64,000 bases of DNA, taken from the NCBI RefSeq assembly GCF_007858535.1, contig NZ_CP040174.1, positions 1,116,001-1,180,000 of the forward strand. The letters are read 5' to 3'. The notes under the pieces were generated by a model. That model was not told where the DNA came from and did no database searches. It saw only the letters and a list, made by a program, of their open reading frames with translations. The translations under genes were made by a program, and so were the position numbers. This document shows, one piece after another, positions 31,266 to 39,484 of the stretch. The DNA is from Arthrobacter sp. UKPF54-2 (GTDB lineage: Bacteria > Actinomycetota > Actinomycetes > Actinomycetales > Micrococcaceae). Position 1 is the stretch's first letter. Each line of letters begins with the position of its first letter.

Positions 31266-32792
31266 TCAGTTGCCCCGGGACAGCACCCGGCCCTTGAAGA
31301 ACTCGGGGCGCAGCCTGGCCATGACCAGCATGAGCACCGCACCCAGCAGGATGACGCCCATCCCGAGGATGAAGACCAGGCCCAGTCCGCCGACGGAGGA
31401 ACCGGAACCGTACGCGGGGTCCATGGAGTCGTAGGCGGTCTTGAAGAACATCACCAGCAGGATGATGCCGCCCAGCAGCGGGGCGAGGAACTTGAAGAAG
31501 AACGACTGTGCGCCGCTGAAGGCCTGGGCGCGGAAGAACCAGACGCAGGCCAGCGCGGTGATGCCGTAGTAGAAGCAGATCATCATGCCCAGGGCGGTAA
31601 TCGTGTCGTACAGGGCGTTCTCGGACAGGGTCCGGGTGATGACGTAGAACGCGGCGGCGGCCACGGCCGAGGCGACGGTGGCGTAGCTCGGCGACTTGTA
31701 ACTCGGGCTGATCTTGCCGAACTTGTGCGGCAGGGCCTTGTAGTGGCCCATGGACAGCAAGGTTCGTGCCGGGGACACGAAGGTGGACTGGAGGGATGCG
31801 GCCGAGCTGCTGAGGATGGCCAGCGACATCAGGATTGCGAACGGGCCCATCACGGGTCCGGCGAGGACGGCGAAAATGCTGCCCTGGTTCTCCGGGTTTC
31901 CGGCGCCGAGTCCTTCTTCGCCGATGCCGGCGTAGGCCAGCGTGGCCAGTGCGACGGTCATGTAGATGATCACGATGACCAGGACCGTGACGGTGGCCGC
32001 GCGGCCGGGCGTCTTCTCCGGGTTTTTGGTTTCCTCGTTCATGGTCAGCGTGACGTCCCAGCCCCAGTAGATGAAGATGGAGAGCGACACGCCGGCGGCG
32101 AAGGCGGAGAAGGATTCGACCGCGAACGGGTTGAACCAGTCCGGCGCGATGGCCGTGGCGTCAAAGGCCGTACCGTTCGCCACGTGGCTGAACGCGGCGA
32201 CGGCGAACCAGCCCAGGACAAGCAGCTGGAACGCGACCAGGACGTACTGGACGGACTTGGTGGTCTCCATGCCGCGGTAGGAGACCCAGCAGGCGAGGGC
32301 AATGAAGACCAGGGTCGTGGCGATGTTCAGCGGCAGGTTGGTGGTCAGGCCCGCCAGGTCCGGGTTGCCGAAGAGCTGCGCCAGCATGAGGTAGAAGAAG
32401 TCGACGGCGACCGCCGCCAGGTTGGAGAGCACAATGATGGTCGCGGCGATCAATCCCCAGCCGCCCATCCAGCCGATCCACGGGCCGAACGCCCGCGAGG
32501 CCCAGGTGAACGAGGTGCCGGCGTCGGGCATGGCGTTGTTCAGCTCGCGGTAGCCGAAGGCCACCAGCAGCATGGGGAGGAAGCCGACCAGGAAGATCGC
32601 CGGCAGGTGCACACCGACCTCGGCGACGGTCGGGCCGAGGGCGGCCGTCAGGGTGTAGGCCGGGGCGATGCAGGACACGCCGATCACGACGGCCCCGATC
32701 AGGCCCACCGAGCCGGCCTTCAGGCCTTTCTCGCTCAGGCCGTGCTGCTGGTCCGCGGCGGCGGCCTTGGAAGTCACGTGTTCGGTGCTCAT
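31266..32792 (-). CDS. APC-family amino acid/polyamine permease
   Basis: 508-residue permease with about 12-14 TM segments. The APC start is VGLIGAVVIGVSCIAPAYTL, followed by PDAGTSFTWASRAFGPWIGW and the TM6 unwound region SLSIFIYWGWDVTLTMNEE. Together with the adjacent putrescine-type oxidase it is most likely a polyamine or amine importer. The start overlaps the stop of the universal-stress-protein gene (ATGA), and the order puo-usp-permease indicates one operon. Confidence 0.92.
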   Translation of the reverse strand: MSTEHVTSKAAAADQQHGLSEKGLKAGSVGLIGAVVIGVSCIAPAYTLTAALGPTVAEVGVHLPAIFLVGFLPMLLVAFGYRELNNAMPDAGTSFTWASRAFGPWIGWMGGWGLIAATIIVLSNLAAVAVDFFYLMLAQLFGNPDLAGLTTNLPLNIATTLVFIALACWVSYRGMETTKSVQYVLVAFQLLVLGWFAVAAFSHVANGTAFDATAIAPDWFNPFAVESFSAFAAGVSLSIFIYWGWDVTLTMNEETKNPEKTPGRAATVTVLVIVIIYMTVALATLAYAGIGEEGLGAGNPENQGSIFAVLAGPVMGPFAILMSLAILSSSAASLQSTFVSPARTLLSMGHYKALPHKFGKISPSYKSPSYATVASAVAAAAFYVITRTLSENALYDTITALGMMICFYYGITALACVWFFRAQAFSGAQSFFFKFLAPLLGGIILLVMFFKTAYDSMDPAYGSGSSVGGLGLVFILGMGVILLGAVLMLVMARLRPEFFKGRVLSRGN

Positions 32793-33703
32793 GCTCGTGC
32801 CTCTCGGGAGGTGTCATTCGACGGTGAAGGGGACAGGTTTTTAAGCTCGTAGTCGCTGGGGACCACGATCATCGGCACCGGCAGGGCGCGCAGGATGCGG
32901 TTCGCGGTGCTGCCGAGGAAAATGGAGCGGTGCCGGGCGAGGCGGCTCGAGCCGATCAGCAGGACCTCGCCGGACTCCCACTCGAGACGGTCCACCGCCT
33001 CCTCAACGCTGCGGCCCTGGGCCACCACGACGTCGGCCTTGGAAGCCAGCGCGCCTCCCGGGGCATCCGCCGGAAGGGCGGCCGCGAGGTGCTTGTTGGC
33101 GTAGGCGCGGGCGGCCTCTGCAGCCTCCGCCGAGTCTGCGTCGTCCAGTGTCAGCAGCGAGACGACCCGCAGCGGCACCTCCCGGTTCACCGCCATGGAT
33201 ACGGCAAAGTCCAGCAGCTTTTCCGCGCCCGGGCGGTCCCCGAGTCCGCAGCTGACGCGGGTGAGGGCCTCGCGGCGGTGGTAGCCGTGCGGGGCCAAGG
33301 CCACCGGGACGGTGGCGGCGTGCAGCAGGGCACTGGCCACGGACCCGACGGTGAAGCGCTTGAACAGCCCGTTGCTCGTGGCGCCGATGATCAGCATGTC
33401 GGCCAGGAACTCGTCACAGGCCTCGATCAGGGTCTGCGCATCGGATTCACCGCTGCGGATATGGGCTTTGGCGGGGACGTCCGCGGGCACCATGGCCAGC
33501 GCTTCGTCGAGCCATTCGCTGGCCTGCTGGTGAAGGTAGCTGTCGTAGCCGGCGGCGGGGGCGTGGGCCGCGTTGAAAACTCCGGCGTCCGGGATGGCCA
33601 CCACCAGATCCAGGGCCGCACCGCGGCCGCGGGCCAGGGAGACGGCCAGGTTGATGGCATCACGGCCTCTGGCATTGGCTGAATACCCCACTACGTAACG
33701 CAT
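32789..33703 (-). CDS. Universal stress protein with two UspA domains
   Basis: 304-residue tandem UspA protein. Domain 1 (about 1-140) carries the ATP loop IGATSNGLFKRFTVGSVAS; domain 2 (about 150-290) carries LIGSSRLARHRSIFLGSTAN. Both keep the G-2X-G-9X-G(S/T) pattern, so both may bind ATP. It is coupled to the permease gene by a 4-nt overlap and may tune its activity, as Usp proteins encoded beside transporters are thought to do. GAGAGG lies about 9 nt upstream of the ATG. Confidence 0.93.
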   Translation of the reverse strand: MRYVVGYSANARGRDAINLAVSLARGRGAALDLVVAIPDAGVFNAAHAPAAGYDSYLHQQASEWLDEALAMVPADVPAKAHIRSGESDAQTLIEACDEFLADMLIIGATSNGLFKRFTVGSVASALLHAATVPVALAPHGYHRREALTRVSCGLGDRPGAEKLLDFAVSMAVNREVPLRVVSLLTLDDADSAEAAEAARAYANKHLAAALPADAPGGALASKADVVVAQGRSVEEAVDRLEWESGEVLLIGSSRLARHRSIFLGSTANRILRALPVPMIVVPSDYELKNLSPSPSNDTSREARA

Positions 33704-33757
33704 CTGGCCGACCTCTCTGGTTGTTTGGGTTAGGGGTTCGTGGATAGGAATTTGGCG

Positions 33758-35152
33758 CTAGCGGGCGGCCGGGGTGCGGTCTGCGGCGGCGACGATCCGG
33801 GCCGCCGTCGCACGCCCCATCCGCACGGCCCCGTCCACATGCTGGTAGCCCTCGGCCGCGAGGTCGGAGCAGGCCCAGTAGATCGGTCCCACCGGGGTGT
33901 GCTGGTCCTTGCCGTAGCGGTGCAGGCCGCCGAGGTCGTAGCTGGCGGCGTACGCGCCGCGGGTCCATTCCTCGGAGCCCCAGTCGGACTCGTAGTAGAC
34001 CTCCGGTTCGAGGGCCTTCTCACCCAGGAAGCCCGCGATGGATTCGAGGATGGCGCGGCGGCGTTCCCCGGCGCTGAGCTCGAACATGGCGTCCGCTTTT
34101 TCGTCCGAGACGAAGCCCACCAGGGTCCCGCGGGGATCCCCGTGGTTGGTGTTGTCGTAGACCTCCTGGACCAGGGCGTCGGCCCCGAAGCAGGTTCCGG
34201 ACAGCCCGTCTTCGCGCCAGAACGGGGTGCTGTAGACGGCGTGCACCTTGATGACCAGGCCCAGGGACTGGTGCTGGTGCATCTGGTGCTGGCGGCGCGG
34301 CAGCGGCGGGTTGTAGGAGACCCGGGAGTAGAGGTTCGGCGGCACGGCCATGATCACGAAGCGGGCGTTCACGGTGGCGCGGTCCGAGACCACGGTCACG
34401 CGGTGGCCGGCCTCGCCGGCGCCGCCCTCCTCCCAGTTGATCGTGCGCACCGGGCTGGAGAGGACGACGTCGTCGCCCAGTTCCGCTGCCTGCAGCAGCG
34501 AGACCTGCTGCATGCCGCCGACAACGCGCTTGTCCAGGATGAAGTCTTCATCGGTGAGGTTGGTGAAGGACCCGGCCGATGCAGCCATCAGGACCGCCTG
34601 CAGGGCGGAGAAGGCGTGCGCGGGTTTGGTCAGCATGCCGCCTGCGATGAACAGGCCGATGTTGTTGCAGGCTTCCTCATCGGCGGAGTTCTGGCGCAGC
34701 CAGTGGTGGAAGGAGATGGTGTCCAGCTCACGGGCCTTGGGGTGGGCCCACGGTTCGGTGGCGCCGATTTCCGCGGCGAGCGAGTCCAGCAGCTGTGTCA
34801 GCTTGTCCATTTCGGCGGCGGTGGTGTCGCTGACCGGGAAGGTCTCCCCGGTGTAGAGCGTGCGCTTGCCGCCGGCGCCGATGTAGACCGACTGTCCCTC
34901 ACGGTAGCGGTCGTACGTCTTCAGGCCGAGCTCTTCGAGGAGCCCAAGCAGCGCGGTCTGGTCCGGCGAGACCCATTGGCCGCCGATCTCCAGCATGGCG
35001 CCGTCGATGGTGTCCGTCCAGGTCCGGCCGCCCACGCGGTCGCGCGCTTCCAGCACAGCGACGCTCAGGCCTGCCTTGCGGAGCTCCCGGGCAGCGGTCA
35101 GGCCGGCGGGGCCGGCTCCAACGATGACGACGTCGCGGTCAAGTTCCAGCAT
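33758..35152 (-). CDS. puo: Flavin monoamine oxidase, putrescine-oxidase type
   Basis: 464-residue FAD-dependent amine oxidase. N-terminal dinucleotide fold DVVIVGAGPAGLTAARELRK, followed by VLEARDRVGGRTWTD and the substrate/FAD block GGQWVSPDQTALL; the C-terminal FAD segment is GPIYWACSDLAAEGYQHVDG. Length and motifs match putrescine oxidases of Kocuria/Rhodococcus, which oxidise putrescine to 4-aminobutanal, NH3 and H2O2. The same fold covers other monoamine substrates, so putrescine is a best guess. First gene of an operon with usp and an APC permease; a TetR operator lies about 37 nt upstream. GAGAGGAC is its ribosome site. Confidence 0.9.
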   Translation of the reverse strand: MLELDRDVVIVGAGPAGLTAARELRKAGLSVAVLEARDRVGGRTWTDTIDGAMLEIGGQWVSPDQTALLGLLEELGLKTYDRYREGQSVYIGAGGKRTLYTGETFPVSDTTAAEMDKLTQLLDSLAAEIGATEPWAHPKARELDTISFHHWLRQNSADEEACNNIGLFIAGGMLTKPAHAFSALQAVLMAASAGSFTNLTDEDFILDKRVVGGMQQVSLLQAAELGDDVVLSSPVRTINWEEGGAGEAGHRVTVVSDRATVNARFVIMAVPPNLYSRVSYNPPLPRRQHQMHQHQSLGLVIKVHAVYSTPFWREDGLSGTCFGADALVQEVYDNTNHGDPRGTLVGFVSDEKADAMFELSAGERRRAILESIAGFLGEKALEPEVYYESDWGSEEWTRGAYAASYDLGGLHRYGKDQHTPVGPIYWACSDLAAEGYQHVDGAVRMGRATAARIVAAADRTPAAR

Positions 35153-35188
35153 GATGTCCTCTCTGTGGCCGCGGCGTGATGCGAACCA

Positions 35189-35211
35189 CTAAATGAATGT
35201 CATTCATTTAG
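35189..35211. promoter_or_regulatory. TetR operator, 23-bp perfect palindrome
   Basis: CTAAATGAATG-T-CATTCATTTAG: 11-bp perfect arms with one central base. It lies between the divergent amine-oxidase and TetR genes, next to a TATAGT -10-like box for the oxidase (complement 35217-35222). Occupancy would block the oxidase promoter, so it fits an amine-responsive TetR repressor. Confidence 0.85.
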
Positions 35212-35319
35212 GACGACTATAGCGCTAACGTGGGAGAGAGGGAAGACCCCGGTGCAAAATCGCCTTCGGTGGAATAATCCGGTGGAATAGTCCAGAGGAC
35301 ACCAAGAGAAAGGCCCGGA

Positions 35320-36021
35320 ATGCCGGCAGCCAGCAGCGCCACCGCGGAACCGCACCGCCCCGACGCCAAGCAACGCCGCCGCGTGGGCCGGCCCCCGGCG
35401 GCCGTCCTTGACCTGGACGGCATTACGGCCGCCGCTTTGCGGCTGGTCCGCAAGAGCGGCTATGACGGCTTCACCATGGCTGCCCTGGCCCGGTCACTGA
35501 ACGTGGCGCCGTCGGCCATCTACAACCACGTGTCCTCCAAACGGGAAGTGCTGGTCCTCATCCAGGACCACCTGACGTCGTTTGTGGACGTCTCGGCTTT
35601 CGAAACCGAGCCGTGGGAGCAGGCCGTCCGGGAATGGGCCTGGAGCTACCGGGACGTTTTTTCCCGGCACACGCCGCTGATCCCTGTGATCGCGGTGCTT
35701 CCGGTGGCCGACGCGCCGAAGACCCTCGCCATGTACGAGGCTGTCAGTGCGGGGTTCCGCCGGGCCGGCTTCCCGCCGGAGCGCATCATTGCCGCCATTG
35801 TGGCCCTGGAATCCTTTATCTTCGGCTCCGCCTACGACGTGACGGCCCCGGCGGACATCTTCGACGCCGGCAGCCTGGCGGCCTCGACACCGAACTTCTC
35901 CGCCGCGGTGGCCAGCATGGGCGAGCAGGGTTACGCGAACCAGGCGGATGTGGCCTTCAGCCTGGGACTCGAGGCGCTGGTCGCCGGTTTCGGCGCGCTG
36001 CGCGCGTCAAGTCCCGCCTAG
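35320..36021 (+). CDS. TetR/AcrR-family regulator
   Basis: 233-residue repressor. The HTH is GFTMAALARSLNVAPSAIYNHVSSKREVL; a basic leader (RRRVGRPPAAVL) precedes it. The C-terminal ligand domain is of the TetR_C_1 type (WAWSYRDVFSRHTPLIPVI, GFRRAGFPPERIIAAIVALE). It is divergent from puo and probably autoregulates through the palindrome at 35189-35211. AAAGGCCCGG precedes the ATG. A 13-bp tandem repeat lies in its 5' leader. Confidence 0.92.
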   Translation: MPAASSATAEPHRPDAKQRRRVGRPPAAVLDLDGITAAALRLVRKSGYDGFTMAALARSLNVAPSAIYNHVSSKREVLVLIQDHLTSFVDVSAFETEPWEQAVREWAWSYRDVFSRHTPLIPVIAVLPVADAPKTLAMYEAVSAGFRRAGFPPERIIAAIVALESFIFGSAYDVTAPADIFDAGSLAASTPNFSAAVASMGEQGYANQADVAFSLGLEALVAGFGALRASSPA

Positions 36022-36842
36022 AACTTGCCGTAGCGTGCGCGGGCCATGGAGTAGAGGCCATAGGCGACCAGCCCCGCCGCGACGGCGGCGAGCAGGAACA
36101 CGCCGTACGGCTGGGACCCGAGGGTTTTAAGGCCTCCGTCCAGGCCAGTGGATTTCGACGGATCCGCGGTGGCCGCGGCGACAATGATGAGGATTCCGAC
36201 GAGGGCGAGCACTACCCCTTTGGCGGCATAGCCCACCGTTCCGATCCATTCGACCGCGGTGCGGGCGTTGCCCGGATCCTGCAAGTCCTTCATGAACTTC
36301 CTTGTAACCCCGCGGTAGGCGTAGTAGACGCCGCCGCCGATGATCGCCAGTCCCAGGGCGATCAGCAGCACCACACCGGCAGGCGCCGCCATGAGTTTGG
36401 CGGTGAAGTCGCTTGCCGACTGGCTGGAGATTTTGCTGCCGCCCGAGGCGAAGACGGCGAAGGTGAAGGACAGGACACCGAACACCACGGCCTTGCCCGC
36501 AGCCGATGCCGCATTCTGCAGCTTCTTCTTTGACTCGGTTTCGGACCGCGCTGCGAACACGGCCTCTCCCACCATCCAGAGCGCCAGCGCTGCGCAGGCC
36601 GCGAAGCCCGCCCAGAGCAGGACCGGGCCGCCCGGTTTCGAGGCCAGTGAGCCGATCGCCCCCGACTGGTCGGCCTGACCGCCCTGCCCCCGGTCGATTT
36701 GCAGGGCAATGGCGCCGACCAGGATGTGGACCAACCCTATAAACACGTAGCCGGCGCGTGCCAGCATTTGCAAGGCGGGGCTTCGACTCGCCGATGCCGC
36801 CTCGGATACCGCCCGATTAGCCTTCTGCGAGGCGTTGCCCAT
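36018..36842 (-). CDS. DUF1206 membrane protein
   Basis: 274-residue integral membrane protein with six TM helices arranged as three repeats of a two-helix unit. Each unit begins with a Gly/Ala-rich motif: ARAGYVFIGLVHILVGAIAL, ASAAGKAVVFGVLSFTF and GTVGYAAKGVVLALVGILI. This is the DUF1206 architecture; function unknown. It converges with the TetR gene and overlaps its stop by 4 nt. AAGG lies upstream of the ATG. Confidence 0.93.
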   Translation of the reverse strand: MGNASQKANRAVSEAASASRSPALQMLARAGYVFIGLVHILVGAIALQIDRGQGGQADQSGAIGSLASKPGGPVLLWAGFAACAALALWMVGEAVFAARSETESKKKLQNAASAAGKAVVFGVLSFTFAVFASGGSKISSQSASDFTAKLMAAPAGVVLLIALGLAIIGGGVYYAYRGVTRKFMKDLQDPGNARTAVEWIGTVGYAAKGVVLALVGILIIVAAATADPSKSTGLDGGLKTLGSQPYGVFLLAAVAAGLVAYGLYSMARARYGKF

Positions 36843-37063
36843 GGCCAGACCTTCCCGGTGAGAACGTGATGTCCTGTGGCCCGCTCGGCAGCGGCCAGTG
36901 TGCCGGCGTCGCGGAATGCTTCAGTGTAGATCCGTCCCGGGGCGTCCGGACAGACCCGGGACACCCGGCGAAGACATCCCCCGCCCGACGACGCCCCTTG
37001 CTGGCCTGCGGGAGCGGACCGGGCTAGGGTGGCGGCAATAATCAAGCCTTGGATTGGGGACCT

Positions 37064-37669
37064 GTGAGGTTTTGGCGCTCGGTGATGAGCCGAAGAAGAG
37101 TCGTCGTGGTGGCGCTGCTCGGGCTAGCCCTGGCCGGCTGCCAGCCGAACGCCGGGGCGCCCAGTGCCGGAGCGCCCGGTGCCGAGACTTCCAGTGCCGG
37201 GCCGTCCATGACGGCGGCCGCGGTGGCCACGCCCTCGTCAGCCGAGTTTGCGGCCATCATCCAGACGGCGGTCGAAGACCGCAACGGTGTGGTCCTGGAT
37301 CTTCCGCCGGCCCCGCGGCTGCCAGAGGGGAAGACGACGGCGGCCTACCGGGCCAAGCGCGAACGGGACCTGCCGGTGGTCACCGAGGCGAAGACGCGCT
37401 TCAAATCATTCGGGTTCTGGTACACGTCCTTTTCCACCACCGTGACTGTGGAGTCGACAGAGTCGAGCGGCGCCGAAGCAACCGTCCGGTTCAAGGAATT
37501 GACGGAGCAGTATCAGGCCTCGGCGGCGAACGGACCCAACAACGTCCCGGAAGAATACTCCCTGCCGCAGATTGCGACGTTCAAGGCATCCGCACAGGGC
37601 TGGCAGCTCGACAGTATTACCCCTGTGGGGAACAACTTCGGCCTGCCGATGACCGTCGTTGCGCACTGA
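37064..37669 (+). CDS. Lipoprotein of unknown function
   Basis: 201-residue precursor. A basic signal peptide (SRRRVVVVALLGLALAGC) has lipobox LAGC. A Gly/Ala/Pro/Ser-rich linker follows (NAGAPSAGAPGAETSSAG), then a folded domain of about 130 residues with KTRFKSFGFWYTSFSTTVTV and VRFKELTEQYQASA, which resembles an NTF2-like or secreted beta-rich fold but matches no family I can name. GTG 37064 (GGGGA 4 nt upstream) is taken; ATG 37085 is the alternative. TAGGGT at 37025-37030 is a possible -10. A strong terminator follows. Confidence 0.78.
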   Translation: MRFWRSVMSRRRVVVVALLGLALAGCQPNAGAPSAGAPGAETSSAGPSMTAAAVATPSSAEFAAIIQTAVEDRNGVVLDLPPAPRLPEGKTTAAYRAKRERDLPVVTEAKTRFKSFGFWYTSFSTTVTVESTESSGAEATVRFKELTEQYQASAANGPNNVPEEYSLPQIATFKASAQGWQLDSITPVGNNFGLPMTVVAH

Positions 37670-37738
37670 GGCAGCCGGGTCCGTCTCCGGCACGGGCCAA
37701 CCCGGGCCGGGAGCCCGATCCAACGCTCCGGAAACAAG

Positions 37739-37775
37739 AAAGAACCCCGGTCCGAAGACCGGGGTTCTTTCATTT
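37739..37775. terminator. Bidirectional rho-independent terminator
   Basis: Perfect 14-bp stem AAAGAACCCCGGTC (37739-37752) with CGAA loop and GACCGGGGTTCTTT (37757-37770), bounded by A-rich and T-rich tracts. It terminates the lipoprotein transcript on the plus strand and tRNA-Leu on the minus strand. Confidence 0.92.
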
Positions 37776-37778
37776 GCG

Positions 37779-37861
37779 TGCGCGAGGGGGGATTTGAACC
37801 CCCACGCCCTTTCGGACACTGGCACCTGAAGCCAGCGCGTCTGCCGTTCCGCCACTCGCGC
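37779..37861 (-). tRNA. tRNA-Leu (CAG)
   Basis: 83 nt, class II with long variable arm. Acceptor GCGCGAG pairs with CTCGCGC plus discriminator A. The anticodon loop TTCAGGT has anticodon CAG; the variable stem is TGTCCGAAAGGGCG; the T arm is GGGGGTTCAAATCCCCC. CCA is not encoded. Confidence 0.95.
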
Positions 37862-38259
37862 GCAACTTCTTTCACCTAAGCCGGAGCCCGTATTCCGGAC
37901 CATCAACCTCGTAAAAGCAGCGAGATCAAGCATAACGGACAACTGCTGGAAAACACCAATCGGCGCATCCGGGGCGACAAATGGCCCTGAAATCCGCAGC
38001 GGATCCGGGTTCCGGGGCGGCCTGCACGCCGGGGCTCCGCCCGGGCCCGGCGCACGCCGCAGTCCGGACATCGGCGCACGTCAGCGCAGGTCCGGGGCAA
38101 ATTTTCGGCCCGGGGCGGCGGGGCTCATTAAGGCCATTCCCAGCCTTGCCCAGTAGTATCTGATGTAGGAGTGCCCGAATACGGCGGACTCCCGCGAATG
38201 TTGGAAACCGAGTTCCGGAACAAACGCTGCACCGCAGCCGTCAGGAAAGGAGAAGGACC
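37862..38259. other. Gene-free region upstream of fhaA
   Basis: 398 nt between tRNA-Leu (minus) and fhaA (plus). It should hold both promoters. TTGCCC at 38146-38151 and TAGTAT at 38154-38159 are weak elements too close together to form a pair, so I cannot name a promoter with confidence. No supportable small ORF was seen. Confidence 0.6.
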
Positions 38260-39003
38260 ATGGGCTTGCTGGACAAAGTCGAGCGCGGCATCGAAAAGGC
38301 CGTCCGTGGGGTCTTCTCCACCGGTTCTCGCGCCCAGGTTGAGCCGGTCGAGATCGCCAGCCACCTCCGCCGCGAAGTGGACAACAAGGCACTGACCATT
38401 GCGGCTGGACGCACCCTGGCTCCCAATGTCTTCGACGTCCTGCTCAGCGGTGACGATTTCCAGCGGGCCCAGGAATGGGGAACCCCGCTCGCCGAAGAAC
38501 TCTGCGACGTTGTGATCAACCACGTCCGCAGCCAGGGCTACACCCTGCAAGGCCCGGTGCGGATCAGTTTCCGCCGCGACGAAGAGCGCCGCGCCGGGGA
38601 TTTCGAGATCAAGTCCCGGACCGAGAAGGCAGGCGGCGCTCCGGCGCAGCCCGGTGCCCACGGTGCCATGCCTGCCGCACCTGCCCGCCAGCCCGGACGC
38701 CTCCAGCCGGTGCTGGACATCGACGGCCAGCGCTATTCGCTCAACGCGCCCTCCGTCGTGCTGGGCCGTTCCTCCGAAGCGGACATTCTGATCGATGACA
38801 CCGGGGTTTCCCGCCGCCACCTGGAAATCCGCACCGGCCAGGGCACGGCACAGGCCATCGACCTGGGATCAACGAACGGCAGCTACGTGAACGGTCACAA
38901 AGTTGTGGGCAGTTCGGAACTTACCGACGGCGCCACGATCACGATGGGACGGACCAAAATCATCTTCCGCCTTCTGCCCGCCAACCCGGGCGGCCGCCCG
39001 TGA
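38260..39003 (+). CDS. fhaA: FhaA: DUF3662 and FHA domain protein
   Basis: 247-residue cytosolic regulator. The N-terminal DUF3662 domain (MGLLDKVERGIEKAVRGVFS to about 125) is linked by a Pro/Ala/Gly stretch to a C-terminal FHA domain (about 150-245: VVLGRSSEADILIDDTGVSR, HLEIR, LGSTNGSYVNG) that binds phosphothreonine. In mycobacteria FhaA is phosphorylated by PknA/PknB and regulates MviN-dependent peptidoglycan synthesis. A strong AAAGGAGAAGGACC ribosome site is present. First gene of the envelope operon; its stop overlaps fhaB (GTGA). Confidence 0.95.
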   Translation: MGLLDKVERGIEKAVRGVFSTGSRAQVEPVEIASHLRREVDNKALTIAAGRTLAPNVFDVLLSGDDFQRAQEWGTPLAEELCDVVINHVRSQGYTLQGPVRISFRRDEERRAGDFEIKSRTEKAGGAPAQPGAHGAMPAAPARQPGRLQPVLDIDGQRYSLNAPSVVLGRSSEADILIDDTGVSRRHLEIRTGQGTAQAIDLGSTNGSYVNGHKVVGSSELTDGATITMGRTKIIFRLLPANPGGRP

Positions 39004-39482
39004 GTGAACTGACCATCACCGCCCTGCGCTTTGGTTTCCTGATTCTGCTCTGGGTGCTCATTTTCAGCATCGTCTCCGCCATGCGCCGCGACCTGATGAT
39101 CGGCCGCAAGGCCGCCGCGGGCGCCCCGACGGCACGCCAGGTGCGCCGCAACCCGGCCCTGGCCGAGCCCGCCCCGGCCCCGGTGAAGCAGCAGGCCCGC
39201 CAGCTCGTTGTCACCGAAGGACCGCTCAAAGGCACCACCCTTCCGCTGGCCGCGAGCCCCATCCTGCTCGGCCGCGCCCAGGAAGCCACCCTGGTCCTGG
39301 AGGACGACTACGCCTCCGGCCGGCATGCCCGCCTGTTCCCGCAGGGCAGCCGCTGGTTCATCGAGGACCTCGGTTCCACCAATGGCACGTATCTGGCAGA
39401 TCAACAGCTCACCCGGGCGCTTCCGGTTGAGCTGGGTGTCCCCGTGAGAATCGGCAAGACGGTCATTGAATTGAGGCCGTAG
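39000..39482 (+). CDS. fhaB: FhaB/FipA: membrane-anchored FHA protein
   Basis: 160-residue protein with one N-terminal TM helix (ALRFGFLILLWVLIFSIVSA), a linker and a C-terminal FHA domain (ILLGRAQEATLVLEDDYASG, RHARLF, EDLGSTNGTYLADQQL). In actinobacteria FhaB/FipA links Ser/Thr phosphorylation to the divisome. The GTG start overlaps the fhaA stop; the stop is 2 nt before pstP. Confidence 0.95.
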   Translation: MSELTITALRFGFLILLWVLIFSIVSAMRRDLMIGRKAAAGAPTARQVRRNPALAEPAPAPVKQQARQLVVTEGPLKGTTLPLAASPILLGRAQEATLVLEDDYASGRHARLFPQGSRWFIEDLGSTNGTYLADQQLTRALPVELGVPVRIGKTVIELRP

Positions 39483-39484
39483 CC

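Noticed and set aside
37779..37861. tRNA-Leu as integration site of a genomic island
   Set aside because: No integrase, no repeated tRNA 3' end and ordinary genes on both sides.
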